From: Craterostigma plantagineum
Lineage: Eukaryota; Streptophyta; Magnoliopsida; Lamiales; Linderniaceae
Assembly (NCBI GenBank): GCA_027422505.1
Contig: JAPQWV010000002.1
Location: 24,158,501-24,222,500 of the forward strand
Length of the DNA: 64,000 nucleotides
Reading direction: 5' to 3'
The translations under genes and the position numbers were made by a program. Under the pieces are notes generated by a model that searched no databases, was not told the DNA's origin, and saw only the letters and a program-made list of their open reading frames with translations. The first letter of the stretch is position 1. Every line of letters starts with the position of its first letter. Positions 1 through 10,310 of the stretch are shown one piece after another.

Positions 1-136
1 GGGGCGGGGATCCCCGCGGGGAAAAATCAGTCCCCGTCCCCGCCTCGCGGGGATAAAACACCGGGGATTCCCCGCCACTTTCGGGGCGGATCTCCGCGGG
101 GACCGGGAATCCACGCCCCACTGCCCACCCTAGCCT
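1..136. mobile_element. 3' part of a GC-rich hAT-type MITE, cut by the window start
   Basis: The first ~135 bases are strikingly GC-rich and full of CCCCG/CGGGG runs, then composition drops abruptly to AT-rich plant intergenic DNA. On the minus strand the outer end reads TAGGGTGGGCAGTGGGG, resembling the terminal inverted repeats of plant hAT-type non-autonomous elements whose subterminal regions are packed with GGGG/CCCC words. The other end and the target duplication lie outside the window, so the class is inferred from the terminus and composition only. Confidence 0.5.
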
Positions 137-1449
137 CATCAAGCCAATATAAGAAGGTGCAAGAAAATTCCTTGTCCAAATAGTATCCGTCGTTCTAACA
201 ACAGCCATACAGTAAGTAAACATATTGTCCACACGCAAAATGGCAAACACACATTTGAAACAATTGATATCGGCTCTTAGACAGAGAAATCAAGCAAAAA
301 AATAACCATAACAAGCTAATTAAGTCACCTCGGATTCGGTCACTGTGTTATCCTCTTTGGGCATTGACATGATTCGTGGTTTAAGAATAAAATTACAGCA
401 GTCATCAATATTCCATCGAAGTACCTGAATCACAACAAGGAAAGATAAACAATCCTAGTAAAACGATCTATACACAAAATGGATATATTGGCAGACAATT
501 CAAAACAAATGGTTAGATTGCAGTTTTTGTTTTTCAGTTAACACAATAGCTTTAGCCAAACACCAATTGAAATGTGTTTTCGCTTCCAAAATCTAATAAC
601 TCTAAAATCAGAATCGGGAGAATTCGATCCCGGCCTTACATCCACGAAGCAGTGACGAAAACATGAACTATGCACCTATGAAGCTAGCTCAGTAAAATCG
701 ATCTGAAAAAAAAGAACAAGATCCAAACGCCATTAGCCGAATCAAATTGGGAGCTTCGTGAAGTACCTGAAACTGAATAGGGATGAGCTTTCGAAACAGG
801 ACTAGTATGTGCTACTCTTGATTCTCTTGAACATATTACTTTTATTTAATTCATTACACGTACGGTCATAGATTCTGGCCCAATCATCACGCTTTGGGCC
901 TCCAACGAATATTAGGCTATATAATTTTTTAATATTAATTTTTAATTAATCTAAATTTCACAGTTTATCTCAATTCCTCACGAGTTTATCTCAGTTCCTC
1001 ACTCACGCTTAATAAAAGAGTATTGATGAAACTCATTTAACATATCAATTCATCAAATATCGAAGTTTTTTCATTCTAACCATTTCACGCATCGAAGTTT
1101 TCTATTCTAACCAATTTGCCTGCCCATGTTTCGAGTGAAATCAAACAAACTCACTATCTTTTCCTGCATCATATTCGATTCTTTAAATAACTTCACTTTC
1201 AAGAAGAAAGACAAAACCAGCATAAGTTTTGAGACCAATTTAAACTTTCACTAAAAGAAGAACTGAATAAAACTAGCATTCACATGCCAAGGAATTTCAG
1301 ATTCAGAGACAGTCGGAAACGAGGTTCGAGCAAAACGACCAACACCTTATTACGACAATCAAATAAAGCCATCGAAAAAAACGCCAACCAACGCTAAAAG
1401 CAAGCAGTTTTCCTCAAGAGGGCAAACAAAGCGAAGACAAAAAAAAAGA
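137..1449. other. Intergenic stretch, mostly featureless
   Basis: AT-rich sequence downstream of the porin gene (which is transcribed leftwards, so its 3' UTR lies just left of 1450). Apart from one possible short minus-strand exon (320-424) I see no convincing coding frame, RNA gene or repeat. The segment 840-1020 is very AT-rich. Confidence 0.5.
320..424 (-). CDS. Possible terminal exon of an unrecognised gene
   Basis: On the minus strand a good splice acceptor (GTGATTCAG) is followed directly by an open frame of 34 codons ending in TAA. The peptide is rich in ordinary coding residues and includes WNIDDCCNFILKPR. I do not recognise the family. A candidate upstream donor (GTAAGG) with an ATG near 640-675 exists but its phase does not fit, so the upstream exons were not identified. 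It may be a gene remnant or a chance open frame. Confidence 0.22.
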   Translation of the reverse strand, partial: VLRWNIDDCCNFILKPRIMSMPKEDNTVTESEVT

Positions 1450-3318
1450 TCACGGCTTGAGCGCCAAAGCTAAGCCAAACTTGGCGCCCTTGTCGACGGA
1501 CTTACCGTCAACCTCAGTCGAGAGGGTGACGAGCGACTTGGGACGCCATTCGTGCTGTATGAGAGCGCTCGCCTTTCCATAGTTGTTCACACGCGCCTTC
1601 ACCGTGGTCAATGGATCCAAGGCGTGCTGTGTGCCGACGGTGATTGTGTTCTCATTCGTCGAAAAGCTGTGTGTCACCTCAGCTCCCACGGCGGTGAAGC
1701 TCAGCGGGCTCACCACGTGGTAGTAGGAAGCACTCAACGAGTCGCCCTTGTCGTTCCTAAAATAAATAAATAAATCGATAATTGCGACAGGGGCCGTTTT
1801 CGAAAATTGTACATTTTGGGATGGAAGAGAGGGCAATTACAGCGTGAGAGATGCGATGAGATCTGTGTTGGTGAAGCTTGCTCCAAAGTTGTACTTGGAG
1901 AAGACTCCTTCCTTAGTATCGTAAGACAAGTCGCTGCCCAATGCGAGCGCGTTGGATCCAAGAACGCCAGAGAAGTTCACGACGGGGTTAGCCGTCAGTC
2001 CAATGCTTGAGCAGATTCCAGCGTTTTCATGCAAGTATTGGAGTTCCAACTAGAAAGATCGATGATGATGACAAATGTCGTGCGAAATTTATAGCATTTT
2101 TTTTAAAAATGTATAAAATTTTCTTACCTTTCCCGACCTTTGATCGGGGACGCGGAAGCTTAAGATGGCCTTCAGTCCAGGAGATGGCTCATCCACCGTA
2201 ATGGTCGTAAAGAGCTGGGATTGGATTGAATGGGTCAGTTTATAGACCCGAATGCACAATTTGACATGGAAGGAATTCTCAAAAAAAATATATGTATACG
2301 TTTTTGAAAAAAAATATATATATATGTATACGTGCATAAATGTAGCATACATTTGAACTAGTATCAACTTTAATGTCAGTGGTGATGTTCTTGTTCTTCA
2401 ACTGTGTATTGACATCAGCCAGGAAAAGATCGCCCTTCTTTGTTCCGGTGGAAGTGAGAGTCTGCAGCCAAATCAGTAACCAAATGAAATCACCGAATCC
2501 CAAGAAATAAAAGCAAATCGGCTTCCAGCCTAAATTAAACATAGTTGCATCTACCAGTCATTAGAATACAGATTCGAAGATAAGTAGAGGCATAGAGCCA
2601 ACTTGAAGTGTTTAGAAAACTGACGACACAGAGCCGTGACATGAAAATGCAGCATTTTTTAATATACAGCTCAATAGCTAACAGAAGTAATAAGATTCAC
2701 TAAACATATAGGAGGATAAAGATTCGATAATCACAACGCAACCTTAGATTTGCAAATTCGTTATATTCAACAAGATCAGACTCAGCACAAACTTCTTCCC
2801 GTGAACATAGCATTGCGGAGTCAACGTAGACTCGGAGATACAAAGAAATAAACATGAAATTGTCATAAAAAGATAAAATCAAGCAGGTACAGGACGACTA
2901 CTAAGCATGCAAAACTAAATTAGCATTCAATCACAATACCAAACGGTTTCAAACTCGTCATTCAACATACACCAAAAAATTTCGAATCCTTCAAAAAAAT
3001 CATGGAAACAGAGGCATAAATTAGTATTTAGAAAAACATCATGATATTACAAAAATTTGAGATCCTTGAAACAAAATGAAAACATAAATAAAAACAGGAA
3101 TTAGATTCCAAAAACTCACCACTCCAGTAGGCGAGTAGGTGGTGATGGTGAACTTTTGGTCACTCAGGTAATCCTTGTAGAGAAGATCTAATCCGAAAAA
3201 AAAAACAACGATTAGCCGAGCTGACAACTACCTTTCAGAGGCTAGATCAAATGAAAACGAAACGCAAACCTCGAGCTCTTTTGCCGATATCCGAGTAGAG
3301 ACCTGGACCCTTTCCCAT
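1450..3318 (-). CDS. VDAC: Voltage-dependent anion channel (mitochondrial outer-membrane porin), 6 exons
   Basis: Forms the beta-barrel pore of the mitochondrial outer membrane that passes ATP, ADP and small metabolites. Exons on the minus strand: 3270-3318, 3120-3187, 2351-2461, 2128-2214, 1841-2049, 1450-1756. All have GT-AG introns and phases that join into 276 codons, the usual length of plant VDAC. The N-terminus [15 protein letters not shown] is the family's amphipathic helix. Further porin signatures are the [15 protein letters not shown] stretch, [39 protein letters not shown] and the C-terminal GLALALKP. No stop or frameshift interrupts it. A TTAGGGTTT telo-box lies about 130 bases upstream of the ATG, a promoter element common in plant housekeeping genes. 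The subtype within the plant VDAC family cannot be decided here. Confidence 0.96.
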
Positions 3319-3446
3319 GACTGCTCTTAAACCTGAAATCGGAAAATCAAAAGAATCGCAAATACGTACAGATAGAAATTGCCGAGAGAATCTGTCTCTT
3401 GTGCAGCAGCAAGAACATACAAAATAATCGCAAAACTCAAGCAGCA

Positions 3447-3455
3447 AACCCTAAT
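3447..3455 (+). promoter_or_regulatory. Telo-box (AAACCCTAA) upstream of the porin gene
   Basis: AAACCCTAA on the plus strand, i.e. TTAGGGTTT relative to the porin gene, ~130 bases before its ATG. Telo-boxes near transcription starts are common in plant genes for mitochondrial and translational functions. Function here is inferred from motif and position. Confidence 0.45.
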
Positions 3456-4436
3456 AAAGCATTTCAATTTTTTTTTGCGTGGTTCGTTTTACTAGAATAA
3501 TCTGAACCGTCGATGAAGTGATTCGTGGAGCGTCACGTATGGACCGTTGATTTACTCGTTGGACCTCGAAGCCGATAGTACTTTCGCGAGTTCGCTTTAT
3601 CTACAAGCACTGCACTAAAAGGAGGGTAAACTCGGCAAATCACGTATTTAATTAAACTGGATAATCTTATATCTATATAATTATAATTAAGCGATTCAAC
3701 ACTTAAATACCCAGAAGAATAAAAAAAACATATCAGTCCCCTGTGATTTCGTACTTTGGTGGGTCTCCGAGATCCTTTCGATGACCTATGTTATGTTGAA
3801 GGGATATCGATCTAATCCGATCGATTGCGTAGTTTATTTACTTTTTTCTATTATAAGGAAGAAAGAAGTCAAAATTGGTCCTTATCGAATGAAAAATCGA
3901 AGAAAAAGTCTTTTCATTAATATTTTCTCTAGGTACCCAGTTGAAACATTTTTTACTCATAGATACCTAACTGACGGATTTAACCATGCAAAAACTGGTT
4001 TATTACAATATTACCTGTGGTTTCTTATCCAGCGTTGGTTCATAAAAAATAGCATAGACCATCCAAATCGAGCGATTCTTCCCCAAATCGACCCGTGGTT
4101 GCTTTGCTTTAGATTCATCATCGTTGGGTTCTCGCTTCCTCGTGGTATTCGCCTTCAGAAATCGACATTATGAAATTTTATTCCGTTGGTGGGCTTTGTT
4201 TACTCTGTGGAGAACCAATAGGCTCGTATCAAGTTTGCCTTTGCCGTTATTCTTTGGGTTTAAGCATTTTCGGTTAATGTTCATATCAATTGTGCATGTT
4301 TTTTCGAATGAATCGATTTGTTGTTCGATTTGGGTTTTCTCGAATGATACAATTTACTGTGGAGATTTGTGCGTGTTTTTTGGAATGGGTCGATTTGCTG
4401 TGGTCGATTTGGGTATTGTTGAATGCTTCAATTTAC

Positions 4437-5118
4437 TGTGGCCGATTTGGCCATTTTCGAATGGGTCGATTTGGGTTTTTTCGAATGGGTTCAATTAGGT
4501 ACTACATGATCACTGTATTTGGTACCATATGTATGGGCAAATGGGTACGTCGTGTGTGTATAAAATGGTACTGCTTCTTAACAGTTTTGCTTTTTTTTTG
4601 CAGAAATGGTCCGCAGAACAGATCCGAGCTTTCTTCCAGGTGCCATCCTACGCTCTTTCGATCCATGTTGGGGATGATGGCCTCGCAAGATGACCTGGGC
4701 CGCTAGAGCATTCGTAAGTTTTAACATTGTGCACATTGTGTTGCAGTTCTGCGCTAATGTCGGATGATTCAATTTACTGTGGTCGATTTGGCCGGTTTCG
4801 AATGGGTCGATTTGGGTTTTTCGAATGGGGTCAATTTGTTTTGGTACGATATGATCACTGTATTTGGTACCATCTGTTTGGGCAATTTGGTACACCGTGT
4901 GAGTATAAAATGGCACTGCTTCTTAACAGTCTTACTTTTTTTGAAGAAATGCTTCCGTAGAACAGATCTGAGCTTTCTTCTAGGTGTCATCCTGCGCTCT
5001 TTCGATCTACGTTCGGAATCTGATGGCCTCGCATAAGATGACCTGGGCCGCTAGAGCATTCATAAGTTTTAACATTGTGCATATACCGTCGACTTTGTTG
5101 CAGTTCTGCGTTAATGTC
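4437..5118 (+). repeat. Two-copy tandem duplication, unit ~345 bp
   Basis: The segment around 4461-4760 recurs at about 4804-5118. Both copies contain GGGTCGATTTGGG, a GATCACTGTATTTGGTACCAT stretch, CTTCTTAACAGT, an AACAGATC-GAGCTTTCTTC stretch, GACCTGGGCCGCTAGAGCAT and a TTGCAGTTCTGCG. Copies differ by scattered substitutions and small indels. It is not coding as far as I can see, although splice-acceptor-like TTTTTTGCAG runs occur. Confidence 0.75.
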
Positions 5119-5192
5119 GTTTTTATATTGTGCAGGCTCATTTTCTGTCGAGTTATTGGGCACAAAAGTATAAGTATCTATGTAAGAAGACC

Positions 5193-5390
5193 ATGGATCC
5201 AGAGTTTAACTGGTCCCAATTTTGCGACGTAGACTTCGGGGTGCATGCCTGTTTAACCATCGAGGACTACATGTCGACACCCAGAGTTCAAGAAATATGG
5301 CAAGAAGTCAACATGGATGTGTATCGTGCTTCTATGGCTGCTCTCATTTTACGTGACGAGCACAGTTGTATGCTAGATCTAATTCGTTAA
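5193..5390 (+). CDS. Short unrecognised ORF (65 codons) inside the repeat block
   Basis: An open frame beginning MDPEFNWSQFCDVDF and ending before TAA, with no low-complexity bias, so it looks more protein-like than the surrounding repeats. It is preceded by a splice-acceptor-like TTGTGCAG near 5133-5140 that would put it in a larger spliced frame. I recognise no domain. It could be a captured host exon, a remnant of the element's own gene, or chance. Confidence 0.2.
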   Translation: MDPEFNWSQFCDVDFGVHACLTIEDYMSTPRVQEIWQEVNMDVYRASMAALILRDEHSCMLDLIR

Positions 5391-5585
5391 GTTACTTGAA
5401 TATGCTGTATGACTGTTTAGAGACTGTGTTTTTTAGGTTGGTTAACTTATTTGAGTTGGGGACGAGAATGTTTGGAGATCCGTGGTTGTTTATGTTGGTT
5501 TTTTGTGTGTGGACGGTTACTGCCAGGTGTTGTGTTGTGTTGTGTAGTTCTATGAGACTGTCCGTATTTTATGCAGTACCATATG

Positions 5586-6060
5586 TTTTTATATGATCGT
5601 ACCTTATATTTTACATAAAGAGTATCATAATATGCACTTTAACCGTACCATTATGTAAACATATAGCGCACCATAAACAGAAGATATGAAGTACATTGTC
5701 TTTTATATTACCATACCATATCGTTTACATACAGAATACCATAATATGCAGGTTAACCGTGTCACTATATAAATATATGGTGTACCATAAATAGAAGATA
5801 TGAAGTACATTGTCTTTCATATAGCCGTATCATATCTTTTACATACGGAGTACTATAATATGCGGGTTAACCGTACCATTATGTGTATATGTCCCGTACC
5901 ATAAATAGAATATATGAAGTACCTTATCTGCGTACAGTAAGGTAGCTTATCTTGTACAGTAAGGTACCTTATCATTTACATATATAGTACCATAATCTGC
6001 AGGTTTACCGTATCGCTATGTATACATATATTGTACCATAATATGCAAGTATACCGTACC
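5586..6060. repeat. ~116-bp tandem repeat, about 3-4 degenerate copies
   Basis: Successive units share TACCATAATATGCAGGTTAACC, then CCGTACCATTATGT, then ACCATAAATAGAAGATATGAAGTAC. The units start near 5620, 5737 and 5850, with a partial fourth copy to ~6060. GTACC words recur throughout. No coding function is evident. Confidence 0.75.
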
Positions 6061-6770
6061 ATTTATTATACAATCGGAAATAAATAATTCCTAAGCGAAT
6101 CGCGTTGTTCTGCATGATTTTGACAATACCTAACAATAATAACATGAATAAAAAATATAAAAAAATCACACATGTAGGACTCACCAGATTTTTCAAATTA
6201 TGTTGTAAGATGTTCTTGCTTCTATCCTTATATACTAATGAATCTCGGAGTTCGAAAGTTTAATTCATGCGTGTAAGGCCTAATGCACCTAATTTGATCT
6301 GAAACATAACTAGTACTCTATATTAGTGTTTTAGGGTGGTTCCAGATGAATAACTAATTCGTACGACCTCGAAAAATACTAACCCTAGTATGACGTATCA
6401 CATATTTAAGGGGTGTCGTACCTTACTTAGCTTTGTAGGGGTATCTGTTTTTTTATTTTAAGCGTACCATCTCAGACACGGTTGTAGCACCCAAATTACA
6501 TATGAAATCAAATATTTTATGAACGCCAATGACATGTCAGATGAGCTTCTTTTTTTTTTTATTTTACCTCGTACGTCAGAAATCTGTCCACTCATGACAG
6601 AAAATTGTCATAAATATGTCCAGTCATGACAGAAAACGTCAGAACTTGTCTCTTTATTTCTCCACATCAACGTCTTCTTAAATGCTTCGTTTCTGACGAA
6701 ATATAGCCAAGTCTTAAATTCGAACTTACTTTAATTTATACGGTACGTATTTCTGAAACGATACAGTACC
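6061..6770. other. Non-coding stretch inside the repeat block
   Basis: AT-rich DNA between two tandem arrays. There are two copies of a GTCATGACAGAAA-like word (about 6590-6640), but I see no gene or RNA here. Confidence 0.4.
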
Positions 6771-7640
6771 ATTCGTGGTATGTTTAGTGTACCTTATTTG
6801 CCTATATTACAGTACCTTATTGGCTTATATTACAGTACTTTGTTGGCATATATTAGAGTGTCTTGTTGGCTTTTATTACAGTACTTTGTTGGCACATATG
6901 CCCATCTCTTTGTTCCCATATATTACATTACCAAACTGGCATAAATTACGATATCAAATTTGCATATATTACGGTATCAAACTAGCATTTATTGAAGTAC
7001 CAAATCAACATATATTACGGTACCAAACTGGCATATATTACAGTACCAAATTTGCATATATTACGATATCAAACTGGCAGAAATTACGATATCAAATTTG
7101 CATATATTTAGGTATCAAACTGGCATATATTACAGTACCAAATTGACATATATTACGGTACCAAACTGGCATATATTACAGTACCAAATTTGCATATATT
7201 ACGGTATCAAACAGGCATATATTACAGTATCAAATTTGTATATATATTGCGGTATTAAACCGGCATATTACAGTACCAAGTTGACATATATTATGGTACC
7301 AAACTGGCATATATTGCAGTACCAAATTTGCATATATTACGGTATCAAACTGGCATATAACAAGTATCAAATTTGCATATATTACTATATCAAACTGGCA
7401 TATATTACAATATCAAATTTGCATATATTACTGTATCAAACTGGCATATATTACCGTACCAAATTGACATATATTACGATACCAAACTAACATATATTAC
7501 AGTACCAAATGTGCATATATTATGGTATCAAACTGGCATATATTACAGTATCAATATTGCATATATTACGATATCAAACTGGCATATATTACAGTACGAA
7601 ATTGGCATATATTACAGTACCTTGTTGGCATCATTTAGAC
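6770..7640. repeat. 23-bp minisatellite, about 35-38 copies, two alternating unit types
   Basis: Units begin with CATATATTAC and continue RGTACCAAACTGG or RGTAYCAAATTTG (R = A/G, Y = C/T). The two types largely alternate, giving a 46-bp higher-order period. Many units hold GGTACC or GATATC palindromes. Because 23 is not a multiple of three and the unit lacks stops in several phases, long spurious open frames with a 23-residue peptide period (ending LAYITVPNWHI-like) arise across the array. I regard these as non-coding. Confidence 0.88.
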
Positions 7641-8690
7641 AAAAAGAATGAGCTATATCCTATTGACACATTTGGACAAAAGAATAACCTATTGGCATCA
7701 TTTGGATAAATAAATGTGTCATTACCATATAAAAGAGCAACAAAAAATGTTTTTTGGGACAAAAGCAGTAACAAAATTGGCAAATACGGACCCCACGTCG
7801 ATACGACCTCTCTACAAGGTGATTACTCCCGTATTTCTCACATGTTTTGCACTTGTTGGATCTTCTATGTACCTGAGAAGGAATCCTCCGCGTCTTTCGG
7901 CAACCAAGAAGAACACGAATGTCCGGGTGCAAATAAAATTCCCGTCATCGGTTTGAGCATTCATCTCGTGCGTCGTCGCTTCATTGATCGATAATAAGAA
8001 TGACTTCTTTTTATACTCACACAATGCAAATAACGCCCGCCACTAACCGAACTTGTAGACGGTATATTTTTCAGATAATATGACAATGGTACGTCTAATT
8101 AGTTTACAATGGTACAACGTACCGTATAGACACATACAATAGTACGTAATAAACAAAACAAACGGTACGTAATAAACATAACAAATGGTACGTAATAACA
8201 TAAATCTAAAATCCCGATGGATTCACCTCAATAACTATCAAATACCGACATCCTACCCTTACATCGAGCTCTTAGATCGCATTTAGCTTCCAGATCTGGG
8301 TTAAGCTTGACCTCACGAGTGCAATCGATTAACCAAACACAACGCAAAATAAAACTTACATGACAATATCGAGATCCGAAATCGAGAACCCAACATGAAA
8401 TAGGCTCGTCGCTCGTCGTCTGCGCCACCACGAGCGGAAGGCGGTCGTCAATTGCAGAGATGGAGCTCGAAATTTCATCGACGTAGGGATGGAAATCGAT
8501 TTTTGCAGAGAAAAGGAAAACTAAAATGAAATTGTAAATCATTTAATGAGGGTATTTTGGTAATCTGAAGTGATTAGGTACCTAAGTGTAAAATATTTAT
8601 TCAAATGGGTACCTAGCTATAAAACATATCTAACAAGGGACTGAAGTGACTTTTTAGTTTTTTATTAGGTATTTAAGTATAGATTCCCGT
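7641..8690. other. Right part of the repeat block, possible captured sequence
   Basis: Less repetitive DNA with GTACGTAATAA words near 8130-8190. A minus-strand open frame of 104 codons (8228-8542) is the only candidate coding segment. I recognise no domain in it. It could be a captured host fragment, since many plant non-autonomous elements carry such pieces, but nothing proves this. Confidence 0.3.
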
Positions 8691-8732
8691 AATATCATTG
8701 GTGATTTCTCTCTATAAATGCATACAAAACTT

Positions 8733-9025
8733 CAAAATTATAAAATGGGTCACTAATTATATCATTTTTCGATTTTGGATCACTATGTTTGCTAGTTACA
8801 AAACTAGGTCACTAAGTATGTATATAATAACAAAATTAGGTCATTAAGTATGCATATAGTAACAAAATAGGTCACTAAGTATGCATATAATAAGAAAAAA
8901 GAGGTCAGTGACCCAATTTTGACACTACTAAATACATACTTAGTGACCTAGTTTTGTAACTGGCAAACAGAGTGACCCAAAATCGAAAATTGGCATACTT
9001 AACGACCCATTTTTATAATTTTCCC
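8733..9025. mobile_element. MITE with long terminal inverted repeats and 8-bp target duplication
   Basis: The left arm from 8734 (AAAATTATAAAATGGGTCAC) matches the reverse complement of the right arm ending ~9022 over roughly 100 bases. The arms share CGATTTTGG, TTACAAAACTAGGTCACTAA and GTATG blocks. CAAAACTT flanks both sides (8725-8732 and 9026-9033), an 8-bp target duplication. The centre repeats AGGTCACTAAGTATG. Long inverted arms plus an 8-9 bp duplication fit a Mutator-type or hAT-type non-autonomous element. No transposase is present. Confidence 0.85.
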
Positions 9026-9033
9026 CAAAACTT

Positions 9034-9447
9034 TTTGTACAGAATTTTCTTAGGAGCTTTGCGTTTACTGATTTTATCAAATCCTACCCATATGCGATCA
9101 TCTTTACCCAACTACCTTAGATAGTTAACACACAACAGAATACAAAAAAAAAAAAATCCATTAGTGCCAAACTCCGTAGAATTGGGTGAGAACAACAAAC
9201 GTTTTTAAATCCATCAAACAAATAGGCCTTTTGGAATTTTTTTTTTACGTCTTCTCATATTACAAAAAACAAACATATATCCAAAATAAATAGAAAAATA
9301 AAAAAATAATAATAAAAAGAAACAAGCTTGGTCTTTTCTCTATCTCGAATTACCCCTCTTCAATTGGCTGTAGACTGATCGCAGAGAGTAACAACAACGT
9401 CTCAATTTCATCCATCGCTGCAACAAGCAATACGTCCCAACCAACAC
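9034..9447. other. AT-rich intergenic stretch
   Basis: Poly-A/T runs and no recognisable gene. It lies between the MITE and the 3' end of the glutaredoxin-like gene. Confidence 0.5.
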
Positions 9448-10190
9448 TTAATCACAACAAACATTGCACCTAACAAGCCCATTTTCATTACAATGCAAGC
9501 ATCTATGGAACCCACATTCGCCTTCCAACACCCTTTCGAAGTAAACCTTACAACTTCCCGAACACGCCTCGCAAGGCGCGAACCTAACGTCTCCGCACGC
9601 TGAGCACACATTCCGACCGCAAAAATCTACGCGCTCGAATCCCTCCACCATTTTCCCGAGCTTCCCTTCCTCGTCCAACCTCCTTATTTCGTCGGCCCCA
9701 TAGACTATCCCTTTGCTCCCCAAAACGACCCTCTCGGAAGTGAAATTCCCCTAAAATACCCTTCTCCGAGAATCTCCCTGAGTTCGTCCCGAAACCCCAA
9801 GTGCATCGATACGTCCCTTTCGTCGACCTTCACTCCGAGCCCTTTGAGGATCGCTCGGACGTGGAGGCAATCCTCGTACGTTTTTCGAACCCCTCTCAGA
9901 CTGGTGAAGTAGACTATCGGTCTACCCTTGGATTTTCGAGAAATGTGGCGAATTATTTCAGATCGACGATCGTCGATTTCGATTTTCGAATCGTTTAATT
10001 TCAACGTAGGAGTCGGCGAATAGTCGCCGGAGTTTGGTCGGAGAGGGCTGATATCTTCGAGGCCCGCCATCGTCTCCCAGGCGTCGATCACCTCGGGCTC
10101 GCCGGGTGGCGTTCGGGCAGGCGGGGCGATCGTCCTCGGGATTTTTGCGTCGATCATCTCCGACCAAGCCTTGGCCTCGATCGTACGCAT
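9448..10190 (-). pseudogene. Glutaredoxin-like protein with C-terminal CxxC cluster, broken by a frameshift
   Basis: Belongs to the plant family of intronless proteins that join a glutaredoxin-fold domain to a cysteine-rich tail (relatives of Arabidopsis At5g39865). The first frame (10190 down to ~9735) carries the family motifs EPEVIDAWETMAGLED, IVYFTSLRGVRKTYEDC (the glutaredoxin beta-strand and variant active-site loop) and VDERDVSMHLGFRDELREIL. It then ends soon after GISLPRG. The expected continuation GADEIRRLDEEGKLG and the zinc-finger-like tail with four CxxC pairs (CSACGD, CEACSGSCK, CLHCNENGL, CNVCC) lie in another frame from ~9730 to 9448. A net two-base insertion or one-base loss near 9730-9735 explains the break. 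It is either a recent pseudogene or a sequence error. The ATG at 10190 is the first in frame. Confidence 0.85.
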
Positions 10191-10214
10191 TGCGAGGGCT
10201 TTTTCGTTGGGATT

Positions 10215-10310
10215 TTCTGTTGGAAGTGTAGTATATAAGATTAAAAGTTGAATACGCTCCCTACAAGCTTAAAATTTTAGGTGAAGTGATCATTCAACGC
10301 GGTATCAGAG
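10215..10310 (+). mobile_element. LTR tail and primer-binding-site remnant
   Basis: The stretch starting TGTTGGAAGTGTAG and ending GTGATCATTCAAC is followed by GGTATCAGAGC (10300-10310), the core of the plant initiator-tRNA-Met primer-binding site. This is the usual sequence at the 3' end of a copia 5' LTR. No internal coding region follows, so it is a small remnant. It abuts the 5' end of the glutaredoxin-like gene. Confidence 0.5.

Larger units (their letters stand above)
3690..8693. mobile_element. Candidate large non-autonomous transposable element built of tandem repeats
   Basis: Between the porin gene and the 8.7-kb MITE lies ~5 kb without a recognisable gene. Its left edge carries ACTTAAATACC followed by TCAGTCCCCTG. 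The right edge read on the minus strand carries ACTTAAATACC followed by TCAGTCCCTTG at similar spacing, an imperfect inverted repeat. GATTC occurs just outside both ends and may be a target duplication. Inside are a ~345-bp tandem duplication, a ~116-bp tandem array, a 23-bp minisatellite and many TAGGTACC words near both ends. No transposase was recognised, so this would be a non-autonomous or gene-capturing element. The boundaries are tentative. Confidence 0.4.

Noticed and set aside
3270..3360. Intron in the porin 5' UTR ending CCGATTTCAG
   Set aside because: The only good donor nearby (GTACGT) would give an intron of under 40 bases, below the practical plant minimum.
3781..4173. 130-codon plus-strand ORF at the left of the repeat block
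   Set aside because: Composition is that of the surrounding AT-rich repeat DNA and no domain is recognised; likely chance.
6775..7651. Series of 66-130-codon open frames on the plus strand
   Set aside because: They are translations of the 23-bp minisatellite in different phases; periodic low-complexity peptides with no independent support.
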